A DNA stretch of 64,000 bases, from the NCBI RefSeq assembly GCF_009807005.1, contig NZ_WUBR01000001.1, forward strand, positions 310,001 to 374,000, written 5' to 3'. Source of the DNA: Aurantiacibacter rhizosphaerae. Its GTDB lineage: Bacteria; Pseudomonadota; Alphaproteobacteria; Sphingomonadales; Sphingomonadaceae. Numbering within the stretch: position 1 is the first letter of the stretch; each line of letters starts with the position of its first letter. The translations under genes were made by a program, and so were the position numbers. The notes below the pieces were generated by a model that did no database searches, was not told the DNA's origin, and saw only the letters and a list, made by a program, of their open reading frames with translations. Of the stretch, positions 42,820 through 55,750 are shown in pieces.

Positions 42820-43983
42820 ATGCGCGCCACGCCCGATTTCGATTTCGGCCTGACCGAAGAAGCCCAGATGATCCGCGAAACCGTGGCCCGTTTCGCCGAT
42901 GATCGCATCGCGCCGCTGGCCGCGAAAACGGATCGGGAAGACTGGTTTCCGCAGGAACTCTGGCCCGAAATGGGCGAACTGGGCCTGCACGGCATGACGG
43001 TGAGCGAGGAAGACGGCGGCACCGGGCTTGGCTATCTGGAACATACCATCGCGGTGGAAGAGGTGAGCCGGGCCAGCGCATCCATCGGCCTGTCTTACGG
43101 CGCGCACTCCAACCTGTGCGTCAACCAAATCGCCCGCTGGGGCAATGCGCAGCAGAAGGCGAAATATTTGCCCGGCCTGATCTCCGGCGACCATGTGGGC
43201 GCACTGGCGATGAGCGAGCCGGGCGCAGGATCGGACGTGGTATCGATGAAGCTGAAGGCCGACACCGTTCAGGGCGGCTATCTGCTGAACGGCACCAAGT
43301 TCTGGATCACCAACGGCCATGTGGCAGAAACGCTGGTGGTCTATGCCAAGACCGATGCCGACGCAGGCAGCAAGGGCATCACCGCCTTCCTGATCGAGAA
43401 GGACATGGAAGGCTTCTCCCCCGGCCAGAAGATCGAGAAGATGGGCATGCGCGGCTCCATCACATCCGAACTGGTGTTCGAGGACTGCCATGTGCCGGAA
43501 GAGAACGTGCTGGGCGAAGTGGGCAAGGGCGTGCAGGTGCTGATGAGCGGGCTGGATTACGAGCGCGTGGTGCTGTCAGGCGTGCAGCTGGGCATCATGC
43601 AGGCCTGCCTCGACACCGTCATTCCCTACGTTCGGGAGCGGAACCAGTTCGGCAAGCGGATCGGCGACTTCCAGCTTATCCAGGCCAAGGTCGCGGACAT
43701 GTATGTCGCCCTGCAATCGGCGCGCGCCTACACCTATGCCGTTGCCCGCGCCTGCGACAATGGCAAGACAACGCGTTTCGATGCGGCAGGCGCAATCCTG
43801 CTGTCCTCGGAAAACGCTTTCCGCGTTGCCGGGGAGGCTATTCAGGCTCTGGGCGGCGCGGGATACACCACTGATTGGCCGGTGGAACGCTATCTGCGCG
43901 ATGCAAAGCTGCTGGACATCGGCGCAGGCACGAACGAAATCAGGCGAATGCTGATCGGCAGAGAACTGATCGGTGCCGGATAG
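42820..43983 (+). CDS. ivd: Isovaleryl-CoA dehydrogenase
   Basis: This 387-residue FAD enzyme oxidises isovaleryl-CoA to 3-methylcrotonyl-CoA in leucine catabolism. It has the acyl-CoA dehydrogenase signatures ALAMSEPGAGSDVVSMK and QALGGAGYTTDWPVERYLRDAKL-type sequence (QALGGAGYTTDWPVERYLRD). The catalytic base is Glu248 in SGLDYERVVLSG, in the position used by isovaleryl-CoA dehydrogenases and not at the site used by most other family members. Length and the N-terminus (DFDFGLTEEAQMIRETVARF) fit. A TTGCCT-N16-TACAGG promoter candidate lies upstream. It leads an operon with an esterase and MCC beta. Confidence 0.94.
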   Translation: MRATPDFDFGLTEEAQMIRETVARFADDRIAPLAAKTDREDWFPQELWPEMGELGLHGMTVSEEDGGTGLGYLEHTIAVEEVSRASASIGLSYGAHSNLCVNQIARWGNAQQKAKYLPGLISGDHVGALAMSEPGAGSDVVSMKLKADTVQGGYLLNGTKFWITNGHVAETLVVYAKTDADAGSKGITAFLIEKDMEGFSPGQKIEKMGMRGSITSELVFEDCHVPEENVLGEVGKGVQVLMSGLDYERVVLSGVQLGIMQACLDTVIPYVRERNQFGKRIGDFQLIQAKVADMYVALQSARAYTYAVARACDNGKTTRFDAAGAILLSSENAFRVAGEAIQALGGAGYTTDWPVERYLRDAKLLDIGAGTNEIRRMLIGRELIGAG

Positions 43984-44005
43984 GCCGGATCGAGGGAGAG
44001 AGATC

Positions 44006-45024
44006 ATGAAGTCCGTTATCGCCGCAGCCACTGCGCTGCTGCTGGCCGTGCCAGCCATTACGCCCGCCGCCGCGCAGGAAAGCGCGCGCGTGGCCGAGCT
44101 GACTTTCGAAGCGCCGTCGCTTGCCGGCAATATCGAGGGCAATTCGACCGAGCGAACCGTCTTCGTCGTTACCCCTCCCGGCTATGACGAGAATACGGGC
44201 AAGCGTTATCCAGTGGTCTATTTCCTGCACGGCTACTGGATGCCGGCCGCAGCGCAGCAGGAAGGTTTCCGGCTGGACGAAGCGGTGCAGGCCGCCAGCG
44301 AGGCGGGGCATGATTTCATCATGGTGATGCCTGACGGTTTCTCGCTGCGGCGCGGCGGCTTCTATTCCTCCGGCCCCACCGTGGGCGATTACGAGAGCAT
44401 GGTGGCGGACGATCTGGTGAACTGGGTCGATACCAATTACCGCACACTTGCCGATCCCGCATCGCGCGGGCTGGCGGGGCATTCCATGGGCGGTTACGGC
44501 ACCGCGCGCATTGCCATGCAGCGTCCCGGCATCTTCTCCTCCATCTACATGATGAGCGCCTGCTGCCTGGAACCGATGACGATCACGGCAGAGGACGCCG
44601 CTCGTATCGAGGGTATGACGGAAGACGAGGTCGCCAATGCAGACTTCGCGGGGCTGGCGCAGATTTCCACCCTCGCCACATGGTCACCCGATCCAACCGG
44701 CGAAGGCTTCCTGAAGGTGGACACAGGCCTGCAGGAGGACGGCACGCTGGACCCGATGGTGAACTACCGCCTCGCCGCCAATTCGCCGATCGTGCTGCTG
44801 CCACAATTCCTGCCCGAGCTGAACGGGCTTGAAGCCTTTGCAATGGATATCGGCGACGAGGATTTCCTGCTTGAACCCAACCGCCTGTGGCGCGAACAGC
44901 TGGACCACTTCGGCGTGGACTACGACTTTGAGCTATACGAAGGCGACCACGGCAACCGCATCCGCGAGCGTATCCGCACAAAGGTGCTGCCCTTCTTTGC
45001 CGAGCATCTTGAAACCGAGACAAA

Positions 45025-45028
<4 letters not shown>
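44006..45028 (+). CDS. Secreted esterase, alpha/beta-hydrolase (esterase D/FrmB-like)
   Basis: The 340-residue product (ATG 44006, GGGAGAGAG upstream) has a signal peptide ending PAAAQ. It has an esterase-D-like fold: [13 protein letters not shown] (oxyanion strand), nucleophile Ser160 in [11 protein letters not shown], a late acidic residue in FLLEPNRLW and a C-terminal His in [13 protein letters not shown]. Substrate is unknown. It sits 22 bp after ivd and overlaps the MCC beta gene by 4 bp (ATGA), so it is expressed with leucine-degradation enzymes although it should act outside the cytoplasm. That mismatch of compartment is odd. Confidence 0.85.
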
Positions 45029-46626
<1,598 letters not shown>

Positions 46627-46702
46627 CTTTCGGAACACAAACGCTTATCGATGATTTCTGATTGATTACCGGGGAATGGACGGGTGTCGAGGAGAGACGC
46701 CC

Positions 46703-47407
46703 ATGTCGAATCAGGAAATCACGATAATCGTCGTTATTGCGGTTGTTGCCGTTCTGTTGCTGCTCTGGTTTTTCATGCAGCAGAGACGCAGCCGGGCGCT
46801 GCGCGACAGCTTTGGCGATGAGTATGATCGCACCCTGGAAACGCGCGGCAATCGCGGTGACGCCGAAGCCGATCTGTTGCACAGGCAGGATCGCGTCTCG
46901 AAGCTGGACATCCGCCCGCTTACCGCATCCGAACGCGATCGTTTTGCGCTGGAGTGGAAGGAAACCAAGGCGATCTTCGTGGACAGTCCGATCGAAGCGG
47001 TGAGCCGCGCTGACCGGCTGCTGACCCAGATCATGCATACGCGTGGCTTTCCAATGTCGGATTTCGAGCATCGTCATGCCGATCTGACCGTCGATCATAC
47101 CGATACGGCCAAGCATTACCTCGCCGGGCATGAGATCGCCGATCGCGCGAGCGATGCGACGACGGAGGAATTGCGCCGCGCCATCAACCACTATGAAACC
47201 CTGTTCGCGGATATGACGAATGAGGTTACCGAGATTGATGAACGCAGGGAGCCCACGGCTCGTGACCTCGACGGCGATGGCTATATCGATGGAGAGAGCG
47301 AACGTAGCACGGCAGATCGTGCGCGACGCGATGTGAACGATGACATCGCGCCTCGGGCGCCCACGCGGCCGGTCGATTCAGGTGACGTAACAACCCCGCG
47401 CTCGTGA
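46703..47407 (+). CDS. Single-pass membrane protein of a widespread uncharacterised family
   Basis: From the ATG at 46703 the 234-residue product has one N-terminal membrane helix (about residues 7-25) and a cytosolic, highly charged region. Conserved-looking blocks are ALRDSFGDEYDRTLE, LDIRPLTASERDRFALEW, FVDSPIEAVSRADRLLTQIM and RGFPMSDFEHRHADLTVDH. I remember very similar blocks in unnamed proteins of actinobacteria and other phyla. The C-terminal 50 residues are acidic, Asp/Arg-rich and probably disordered, with a calcium-loop-like DLDGDGYID. Function unknown. It stands alone between mccB and a stress-type lipoprotein. Confidence 0.8.
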   Translation: MSNQEITIIVVIAVVAVLLLLWFFMQQRRSRALRDSFGDEYDRTLETRGNRGDAEADLLHRQDRVSKLDIRPLTASERDRFALEWKETKAIFVDSPIEAVSRADRLLTQIMHTRGFPMSDFEHRHADLTVDHTDTAKHYLAGHEIADRASDATTEELRRAINHYETLFADMTNEVTEIDERREPTARDLDGDGYIDGESERSTADRARRDVNDDIAPRAPTRPVDSGDVTTPRS

Positions 47408-47499
47408 CTCTGTGAAGTGCACCCGTTCGCGATTCAGCGTGTTCCGCTTGAAATTGCGGACGGGACAAGCAGTTCGTCGCATTTTCGCCACATTTGCGG

Positions 47500-47524
47500 A
47501 AACTTGATCGTTTCTCTGCGTTTA
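47500..47524 (+). promoter_or_regulatory. Candidate EcfG-type (general stress) promoter
   Basis: GGAAA (47500-47504) and CGTT (47521-47524) are separated by 16 bp, matching the alphaproteobacterial EcfG pattern GGAAC-N16/17-CGTT with one mismatch in the -35. It lies 23 bp before a lipoprotein gene at 47547. A transcript would have a short leader holding the GGAG ribosome binding site. Confidence 0.45.
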
Positions 47525-47546
47525 CCCGCCCATAGGAGAAACGAAT

Positions 47547-48065
47547 ATGCGTAAGTTTATTGCAATAACCGCCGCCGCCCCTCTGGCCCTGCTGGCCGCC
47601 TGTGGCGACAGTGAACCGGCTGATGACATGGAGACCGCCCCTGTCGAAACGACGATGGCGGCTGACGATGCCACCGCCACCATGCCTGCAGACGGACCCG
47701 CCACGACGCTGGATGATTCCGGTGATTTTTCGGGCACGTACAACATGCAGGGCGATGACGGCACCAGCCGCAGCGTGACGCTGAATTCGGCGGATGATTC
47801 CTATGAATACACCGCTGCCGATGGCACCACGCGCACGGGCAACTACACCCGCATGGATGATGGCTATCGCCTCCAGATCGAGGATTTCGATGGTTCGCCC
47901 GGCTATTTCACCTTCTCTAACGGAGACCTGGTGCGCCTGCAGAACGATGCCAATGTGGAAGAGGGCATGACCGTGCAGGGCGAACGCTATTCCAATGGCA
48001 ACCGTGATGATGCGGTGTTCTCTCGCGAACCGGAACTGGGCAGCCCGGTGGCCCCGCAGAACTAA
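47547..48065 (+). CDS. Acidic lipoprotein of unknown function
   Basis: The 172-residue product has a lipoprotein signal with lipobox LLAAC (Cys19). A Thr/Ala/Asp-rich linker (about 20-62) follows, then a small beta domain with repeated strands (SGDFSGTYNMQGDDGTSR, DSYEYTAADGTTRTGNYTR, YFTFSNGDLVRLQND). AGGAG precedes the ATG. The gene is monocistronic: an EcfG-like promoter upstream, a terminator downstream. I do not recognise the domain. A stress-linked envelope role is inferred from the promoter only. Confidence 0.8.
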   Translation: MRKFIAITAAAPLALLAACGDSEPADDMETAPVETTMAADDATATMPADGPATTLDDSGDFSGTYNMQGDDGTSRSVTLNSADDSYEYTAADGTTRTGNYTRMDDGYRLQIEDFDGSPGYFTFSNGDLVRLQNDANVEEGMTVQGERYSNGNRDDAVFSREPELGSPVAPQN

Positions 48066-48104
48066 GGTTCCGTTCCAGATAACCCTATAACAAGGGTCGC
48101 ATTT

Positions 48105-48144
48105 CTCCCTCCGGGTGCTACGCCATCCGGAGGGAGATTTTGTT
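48105..48144 (+). terminator. Rho-independent terminator after the lipoprotein gene
   Basis: A 10-bp perfect stem CTCCCTCCGG/CCGGAGGGAG (48105-48114 with 48127-48136) with a 12-nt loop is followed by ATTTTGTTT. Confidence 0.85.
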
Positions 48145-48167
48145 TGGGCCAGCCGCAGGACACGCAG

Positions 48168-48869
48168 ATGAGTAGCGGAGGGGCAGACAACGGGTGCACG
48201 CCCCCTCCCGCGTCCGTTCCCTCGCCCGATCATGCACCAAGCATCCTGTCGCGTCTCGTGTGGCGATTGCTGCGCGGGCTGTACCGGTTGAAAGGCTTCA
48301 AGCTTTCAGGGGAGCCACCGCAAATTCCCAAATACATCCTCGTCGGCGCGCCGCACACGTCCAACTGGGATTTCATCTTCTTTGCCGGCGCGGTGAAGCA
48401 GTTGGGGATCAAGCCCAGCTTCATCGGCAAGCACACCTTGTTCAAATGGCCGATGACGCGCTTCATGCTGGATATGGGCGGCATGCCCATCAACCGCAGC
48501 GCGCCGCAGGGATATGTGCGCAGCGTGATCGAGCGGATCGAGGCAACGGACGAAATGGCGCTGGTGGTTGCGCCCGAAGGCAGCCGATCGAGCGATGGGC
48601 GGTGGCGCAGCGGGTTCTATCACATCGCCCATGGCGCTGGCATTCCCATCGTGCCTGCCTGGGTGAACTATGAAACCATGCGCGGCGGATTGGGAGAGCC
48701 GATCTGGCCCACGGGCGATTTCCACGCGGACCTCATGAAAATCGCGGATTTCTATGCGCAGGCCATGCCGCACTGCGATCGCTTCAAGGTATTGGCACGG
48801 CAGGCGCGCGGCGAAATCGACACGCCCGGATCGAAAAGCCCGGCCAGCACAAAGCCGGGCCATGGCTGA
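48168..48869 (+). CDS. PlsC-like acyltransferase (1-acylglycerol-3-phosphate acyltransferase family)
   Basis: From the ATG at 48168 (AGGA upstream; a TTG at 48144 lies in the terminator T-run) the product is 233 residues. It has the catalytic HTSNWD motif, His63 and Asp68 of the H(X4)D signature, then IGKHTLFKWP, GGMPINRSA and the acceptor-binding VVAPEGSRS. The family acylates lysophospholipids or related lipids at the inner membrane. A basic/hydrophobic patch near residues 35-55 may anchor it. The C-terminus is Pro/Ser/Lys-rich. It overlaps the DUF1295 gene by 8 bp. Confidence 0.85.
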   Translation: MSSGGADNGCTPPPASVPSPDHAPSILSRLVWRLLRGLYRLKGFKLSGEPPQIPKYILVGAPHTSNWDFIFFAGAVKQLGIKPSFIGKHTLFKWPMTRFMLDMGGMPINRSAPQGYVRSVIERIEATDEMALVVAPEGSRSSDGRWRSGFYHIAHGAGIPIVPAWVNYETMRGGLGEPIWPTGDFHADLMKIADFYAQAMPHCDRFKVLARQARGEIDTPGSKSPASTKPGHG

Positions 48870-49659
48870 GGCGCTGGCGCTCAATGCGCTGGCGCTGTTG
48901 GCGGCAGTGCTGGCGCTGTGGGTGCTGAGCGTGGCGCTGGGCAAGGTGAGCTTCGTTGACAGCGTGTGGGGTCTGGCGATGGCTGGGCTGGCTCTGCTCA
49001 GTTGGTGGCAGGCCGATGCGCGCGATCTGAGCGCCACGATATTGATGGCTATGGTGCTGGCGTGGGGCGTGCGGCTGGGCGTCCACCTGTTGCGCCGTTT
49101 CCTGCGCAATGGAGAGGACAAGCGGTACACCAAGATGCTGCCCTCGCCAGACGATCGCGGGGCCTTTGCGCTGACTGCGCTTTGGAAGGTGTGGCTGTTG
49201 CAGGCGGCGCTGATCATGCTGGTCAGCAGCCCGGCGCAGGTTGGCATTCTGGCGGCCAGTGGCGCTGGCGCTATCGGGCCGCTCGCATGGATGGGCATGG
49301 CGCTCTACTGCACCGGCATATTCTTCGAATGGGTGGGCGATTGGCAGCTGGCCCGGTTCAAGGCTGATCCGGCCAACCAAGGCAAGGTGATGAACACAGG
49401 CCTGTGGCGATACACCCGCCATCCCAATTATTTTGGCGACGCCTGCGCGTGGTGGGGCATATTCGCCGTCGCACTCAGCATTGATTTCGGCGCGGTCATC
49501 TGGACCTTGCCCGGTCCGCTGTTCCTTACCTTCACCCTCGTCAAATGGTCTGGCGCGGCGATGACGGAGGATGCCATGCGCGATAAATATGGCGAGGATT
49601 TCGCCCGGTACACGCGCCGAACCTCTGCTTTTATCCCGCTGCCACCCGCTGCGGCGTGA
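48862..49659 (+). CDS. DUF1295 family membrane protein (steroid 5-alpha-reductase-like)
   Basis: The 265-residue protein has about seven membrane helices. The C-terminal DUF1295 signature includes GLWRYTRHPNYFGDACAWWG, with the RHPNYFGD box typical of isoprenylcysteine methyltransferase/steroid reductase relatives, and a final TEDAMRDKYGEDFARYTRRTSAFIP segment (quoted KYGEDFARYTRRTSAFIP). Members are thought to be membrane oxidoreductases or methyltransferases; the substrate is unknown. Overlap of 8 bp with the PlsC-like gene suggests lipid-related co-expression. Confidence 0.85.
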   Translation: MAEALALNALALLAAVLALWVLSVALGKVSFVDSVWGLAMAGLALLSWWQADARDLSATILMAMVLAWGVRLGVHLLRRFLRNGEDKRYTKMLPSPDDRGAFALTALWKVWLLQAALIMLVSSPAQVGILAASGAGAIGPLAWMGMALYCTGIFFEWVGDWQLARFKADPANQGKVMNTGLWRYTRHPNYFGDACAWWGIFAVALSIDFGAVIWTLPGPLFLTFTLVKWSGAAMTEDAMRDKYGEDFARYTRRTSAFIPLPPAAA

Positions 49660-49690
49660 CAAGGGTGGCTTATATGGGCAAAGCAATGCG

Positions 49691-50821
49691 ATGAAATCCT
49701 GGATTGCCCTTGTCGCACGCTTCGTCGTCATTCTCCTCGCCATTTTTACGCTGGTCAGCATGGTGGCGGCGGATGCCTGGTGGGTTAGGGTGTTCGATTT
49801 CCCCCGGCTGCAATTTGCCATTGTGCTGGTTGTCGCCATTATCGCGCTGCTGGTGACGAAATCGAAAAGGCTGGTGATCTGGCTGCCTGTGGGCTTGCTG
49901 GCGCTGGCATTTCAGGTGGGGCAAATTCTGCCCTATTTCTCCATCATGCCGAAAAAGGCCGTGGATGCGGATGAATGCGCCGTGCCCGACAGGTTGCACA
50001 TCGCCTCTCTCAACGTGCTGCAGAAGAACACAGACTATCAGGCCACCATCGATTACGTGCGCGCGGAGGACCCGGATATCTTCCTGGCGATGGAGAACGA
50101 TCAGGCGTGGACCGATGCGCTGTCAGAAGCGCTGGATGCCGATTATCCCTATTCGATGAAGATCCCGCAGCCCAACACCTATGGCATGGCCATGTGGTCT
50201 CGGCTGCCGTTTGCGGAAGTGGAGCGGAACGAACTGGCCGGTGGCGGCACGCCATCGATCAAGGCCCGCATCCAGCGCGCCGATGGCGGCATCATGACGC
50301 TGTTTGCCGTGCACCCGCGCCCGCCGCGCCCCGGTCAGGATAGCGGGCAACGCGATGCGGAACTGGTGCTGCTGGCAGATCTGGTGCGCGAATCCGGGCG
50401 GCCCACGCTGGTGGTGGGCGATTTCAACGATGTCGGCTGGTCCAGCGTGACGGAGACGTTCCAGCGCATCGGCCAGCTGATCGACCCGCGCAAGGGCCGC
50501 GGTTTCAATGCCACTTTCGATGCGCGCAATCCGCTGATGCGCTGGCCGCTGGATCATCTGTTCCACACCGATGATTTCGGCGTCACGCGGTTCGAAGTGG
50601 GAGAAGATGTCGGCTCAGACCACTTCCCGCTGGAGGTGGAACTGTGCCTGAAACCCAGCGAATTTGCACCGCAGCAGGAAGCGCCCGATCTGACGCAGGA
50701 GGCCATCAACGATGCGCGCGACGAGCTGGAGGAAGCGTCGCTGGGCGGCGCCGGGCCGGATGCAGAAAAGCTGACCGTGGAAGACGATGGCGATGAGCAC
50801 GAGGCTTACGCGGCCGAATAG
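49691..50821 (+). CDS. Membrane-anchored endonuclease/exonuclease/phosphatase-family protein
   Basis: The 376-residue protein has three N-terminal membrane helices (about 5-80). A periplasm-facing EEP hydrolase domain follows: LHIASLNVLQKN, DIFLAMENDQAW, MWSRLPF, VHPRPPRPG, VVGDFNDVGWSS and GSDHFPLEVEL. The Glu, Asp-Asn and Asp-His metal/catalytic positions (MEND, GDFND, SDH) are present. Relatives include YafD-type proteins and phosphodiesterases of lipids or nucleic acids. An acidic disordered tail (about 330-376) ends the protein. No clear ribosome binding site precedes the ATG at 49691. Confidence 0.85.
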   Translation: MKSWIALVARFVVILLAIFTLVSMVAADAWWVRVFDFPRLQFAIVLVVAIIALLVTKSKRLVIWLPVGLLALAFQVGQILPYFSIMPKKAVDADECAVPDRLHIASLNVLQKNTDYQATIDYVRAEDPDIFLAMENDQAWTDALSEALDADYPYSMKIPQPNTYGMAMWSRLPFAEVERNELAGGGTPSIKARIQRADGGIMTLFAVHPRPPRPGQDSGQRDAELVLLADLVRESGRPTLVVGDFNDVGWSSVTETFQRIGQLIDPRKGRGFNATFDARNPLMRWPLDHLFHTDDFGVTRFEVGEDVGSDHFPLEVELCLKPSEFAPQQEAPDLTQEAINDARDELEEASLGGAGPDAEKLTVEDDGDEHEAYAAE

Positions 50822-50839
50822 CTGCGGGCCCTGCGCGGC

Positions 50840-51565
50840 CTAGCGATGGCCTTCGTGGTTCAGCGCATATTTCAGGCTGCCGCCGATCATCACGGCGGAA
50901 ATGCCGATGATGACAATGGCCCATATCCAGTGGGGCAACAGCAGCTCTGCCTCTATGGCGCCGGTATCGGATAGCATGGGCTGCCCGCCGATCACGGCGC
51001 TTTCGGAAAACAGGTAATCCAGATCCCGGAACATGGAGAGCGCAGCCAGTACGCCCAGAAATTGCAGAGTGAACAGCTGGATGCCGCGCCCCCCGCGCCA
51101 TGCGATCAGCCCGATGGCGATGCCCAGCAAAGGCAGCACCGTCCATCCCACCACGCTGCGCACCCATATCGCGGTGGAGAGCAGCAGCGCAGCCGACAGC
51201 GCATAAAGGGCAGGGCGCCAATATCTGCGCGCGCTGCTGGCCAGGATCAGCGCGGCGCCGATGGCGCTTGGCCCCAGCGGGCCGCCCATGGCGATCAGCG
51301 CGCGGTCCAGCCCGCCGCTATCCAGCGCGGTGCGGGATGATGCATAGCCCGATCCATCGGCGTTGATCACCAGCAGATCGAAGGCATTGCCGCTCAGCAG
51401 CGCGGTGAGGCCGTGCCCCATCTCGTGAAACCATGTGCTGAGGATGATGAAAGGCCAGATCAGGAAATTGCCAAAGGGCAGGGCGGGCAGGAACAGCACC
51501 AGCACGCCTGCCAGGATCAGCCGCCCCACCTGCTCCTCCTGGCTGCCGGGTCGCACGCCGTACAT
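50840..51565 (-). CDS. M50B-like membrane metalloprotease (site-2 protease relative)
   Basis: The 241-residue protein has several membrane helices. The zinc site HEMGHG (His47, Glu48, His51) lies in the second helix. A later SREBP/S2P-like GGPLGPSAIGAAL segment is present and the third ligand may lie further along. M50B-like proteins of this type have no PDZ domain and unclear substrates. The gene follows the AI-2E permease gene with a one-base overlap (TGATG), so the two are coupled, and both lie downstream of gyrB. Confidence 0.8.
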   Translation of the reverse strand: MYGVRPGSQEEQVGRLILAGVLVLFLPALPFGNFLIWPFIILSTWFHEMGHGLTALLSGNAFDLLVINADGSGYASSRTALDSGGLDRALIAMGGPLGPSAIGAALILASSARRYWRPALYALSAALLLSTAIWVRSVVGWTVLPLLGIAIGLIAWRGGRGIQLFTLQFLGVLAALSMFRDLDYLFSESAVIGGQPMLSDTGAIEAELLLPHWIWAIVIIGISAVMIGGSLKYALNHEGHR

Positions 51566-52647
51566 CAGGCAGGTGCCCCTACATGCGGCTCCATTTCATT
51601 TGTGCGGGAGCGGTAGAGGATGGACCAGCCTGCAAGAAACAGGCCCGCCGCCATCGGGCCAACCACGATCCCTGCCAGCCCCATCGCGGCAATGCCGCCC
51701 AGCGTCGAGATAAGGATGATCCAGTCGGGAATGCCCGTGTCGCGGCCCACCAGTATCGGCCGCAGGACATTGTCGGCCATGCCGATCACCGCCACGCCGG
51801 AAACCAGCACAACCACGCCCTGCCAGATGTCGCCAACAGCCAGCAGGTAAAGCGCGACGGGCGCCCACACGATGGCAGGTCCAACGGCGGGCAGCAGCGA
51901 GAAGAAGGCCGTCAGCAAGCCCAGCAGCACCACCGATGGCATGCCGACAATCCAGAACGTGATGGCGCCAAGCGCCCCTTGCACCAACCCCACGACGATG
52001 GAGCCCTTCACGGTGGCGCGCACGATAAGAAGGAAGCGGTCTGTCAATTCGCGCGCGATCTCACTGCCAAGCGGCAGGTGGCTGATGATCTTGTCGCCGA
52101 TGGGCTTGCCGTCGCGCAGCAGGAAATAGGCGACATAAAGGCCCACGCCGAAGGACAGGATGAAGCCGAAGGCACTGCCGGTGATCGACACCGCCTGCCG
52201 CGCGATCAGGCCACTGCTTTCCAGCGCCAGTTCCTGTGCGCGCTGCTGTATAAGCTGTGGGGAGCCAAGGCCCGAGCTTTCCAGATTATTTCGCAATACC
52301 TCCGGCAGGGCGGCAAAGATCGTCTCGAACCAGCCGGCAAGATCTATCCGGCCTTCCTGGAAAGCGACCACGACCGAAGTTGTCTGTTCCACCACGACGC
52401 CGCCGATCAGGAAGGCGGGAATGATGATGGCGATGGTGATCACCAGCAGCGTGGCGATGGCGGCGCGGTTGCTGCCGCCCAATATTCCGCGAAACCACTG
52501 GAACAGCGGCTGGAACATGATGGCGGCCAGCGCGGCCCACAGGATTGGCAGCAGGAACGGCCAGACGATCAGGGCAAAGCCGAAGGTGATGATGGCCAGG
52601 AACAGCAGGTATCCGCCGCCCTCCAGCCTCTTTCGCTCCATTATCAT
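51565..52647 (-). CDS. AI-2E family transporter (PerM/YdiK type)
   Basis: The 360-residue inner-membrane protein has the family layout: two N-terminal helices (LFLAIITFGFALIVWPFLLP), a long amphipathic middle (QQRAQELALESSGLIARQ) and a C-terminal helix bundle with VGLVQGALGAITFWIVGMP and LLTAFFSLLPAVGPAIVWAP. Members export small molecules or act as ion antiporters; the AI-2 link holds only for some. GGAGGGG precedes ATGATAATG at 52647. It is 46 bp after gyrB and overlaps the M50B gene. Confidence 0.9.
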   Translation of the reverse strand: MIMERKRLEGGGYLLFLAIITFGFALIVWPFLLPILWAALAAIMFQPLFQWFRGILGGSNRAAIATLLVITIAIIIPAFLIGGVVVEQTTSVVVAFQEGRIDLAGWFETIFAALPEVLRNNLESSGLGSPQLIQQRAQELALESSGLIARQAVSITGSAFGFILSFGVGLYVAYFLLRDGKPIGDKIISHLPLGSEIARELTDRFLLIVRATVKGSIVVGLVQGALGAITFWIVGMPSVVLLGLLTAFFSLLPAVGPAIVWAPVALYLLAVGDIWQGVVVLVSGVAVIGMADNVLRPILVGRDTGIPDWIILISTLGGIAAMGLAGIVVGPMAAGLFLAGWSILYRSRTNEMEPHVGAPA

Positions 52648-52693
52648 GCTCGTGACCCCTCCAGCGGTGTTGCGTGTTCCTCCGCCGCCAGCG

Positions 52694-55360
<2,667 letters not shown>

Positions 55361-55399
55361 TCAGGGCGGGGCGGCAGGAGAGGCGGCAACTGAAAATGA

Positions 55400-55433
55400 A
55401 AATGGCCGCCTCCGGTTAGGAAGGCGGCCATTT
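55400..55433 (-). terminator. Rho-independent terminator of the small membrane-peptide gene
   Basis: A perfect 12-bp stem AAATGGCCGCCT/AGGCGGCCATTT with a 10-nt loop is followed on the minus strand by TTTTCATTTTC. It lies 62 bp after the 26-codon gene and upstream of gyrB, insulating gyrB. Confidence 0.8.
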
Positions 55434-55495
55434 GGGTGGCCCGGAAACAGGGAGGTGGAGAGGAATTTCCGGACCGGGGGTCGATAAACCCGGTG

Positions 55496-55576
55496 TTAGA
55501 GAATGCCGTACAGCAGCGTGGTGCTGATGGTGACCGCTGCAAGCGATGCAAGGATATTGGGTGCGAAATGCCGCAT
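55496..55576 (-). CDS. 26-residue hydrophobic membrane peptide
   Basis: A short frame starts at ATG 55576, with AGGACGAAG about ten bases upstream. It encodes MRHFAPNILASLAAV... ending LLYGIL-stop: one basic N-terminus and a single membrane span. Coding is supported by its setting: a promoter candidate (TTGTCG-N18-TATATT) about 70 bp upstream and a strong terminator downstream. Together they give a monocistronic unit of roughly 240 nt. I recall similar very short membrane peptides in sphingomonads, but none with a known role. It could instead be part of a small RNA. Confidence 0.55.
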   Translation of the reverse strand: MRHFAPNILASLAAVTISTTLLYGIL

Positions 55577-55649
55577 GATGTCTTCGTCCTGTTTTTTCGA
55601 GATTTCGTCGGGGTGTCCCGCCGTTGGAGGCGCAGATGGCGGCTGATTG

Positions 55650-55698
55650 AATATATTGCAAATGCGAAATAAACGACAAGTGTTGCGCATTTTGCAAC
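55650..55698 (-). promoter_or_regulatory. Promoter and inverted repeat of the small membrane-peptide gene
   Basis: On the minus strand TTGTCG (55679-55674) and TATATT (55655-55650) are 18 bp apart. Just upstream of the -35 lies the inverted repeat GTTGC-N7-GCAAC (55682-55698), a possible activator site. Confidence 0.5.
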
Positions 55699-55750
55699 AG
55701 TCAGTTTACTTCCGTCTAACAGCCTGCAACTCACTTTGTGCCTCGCGGCA

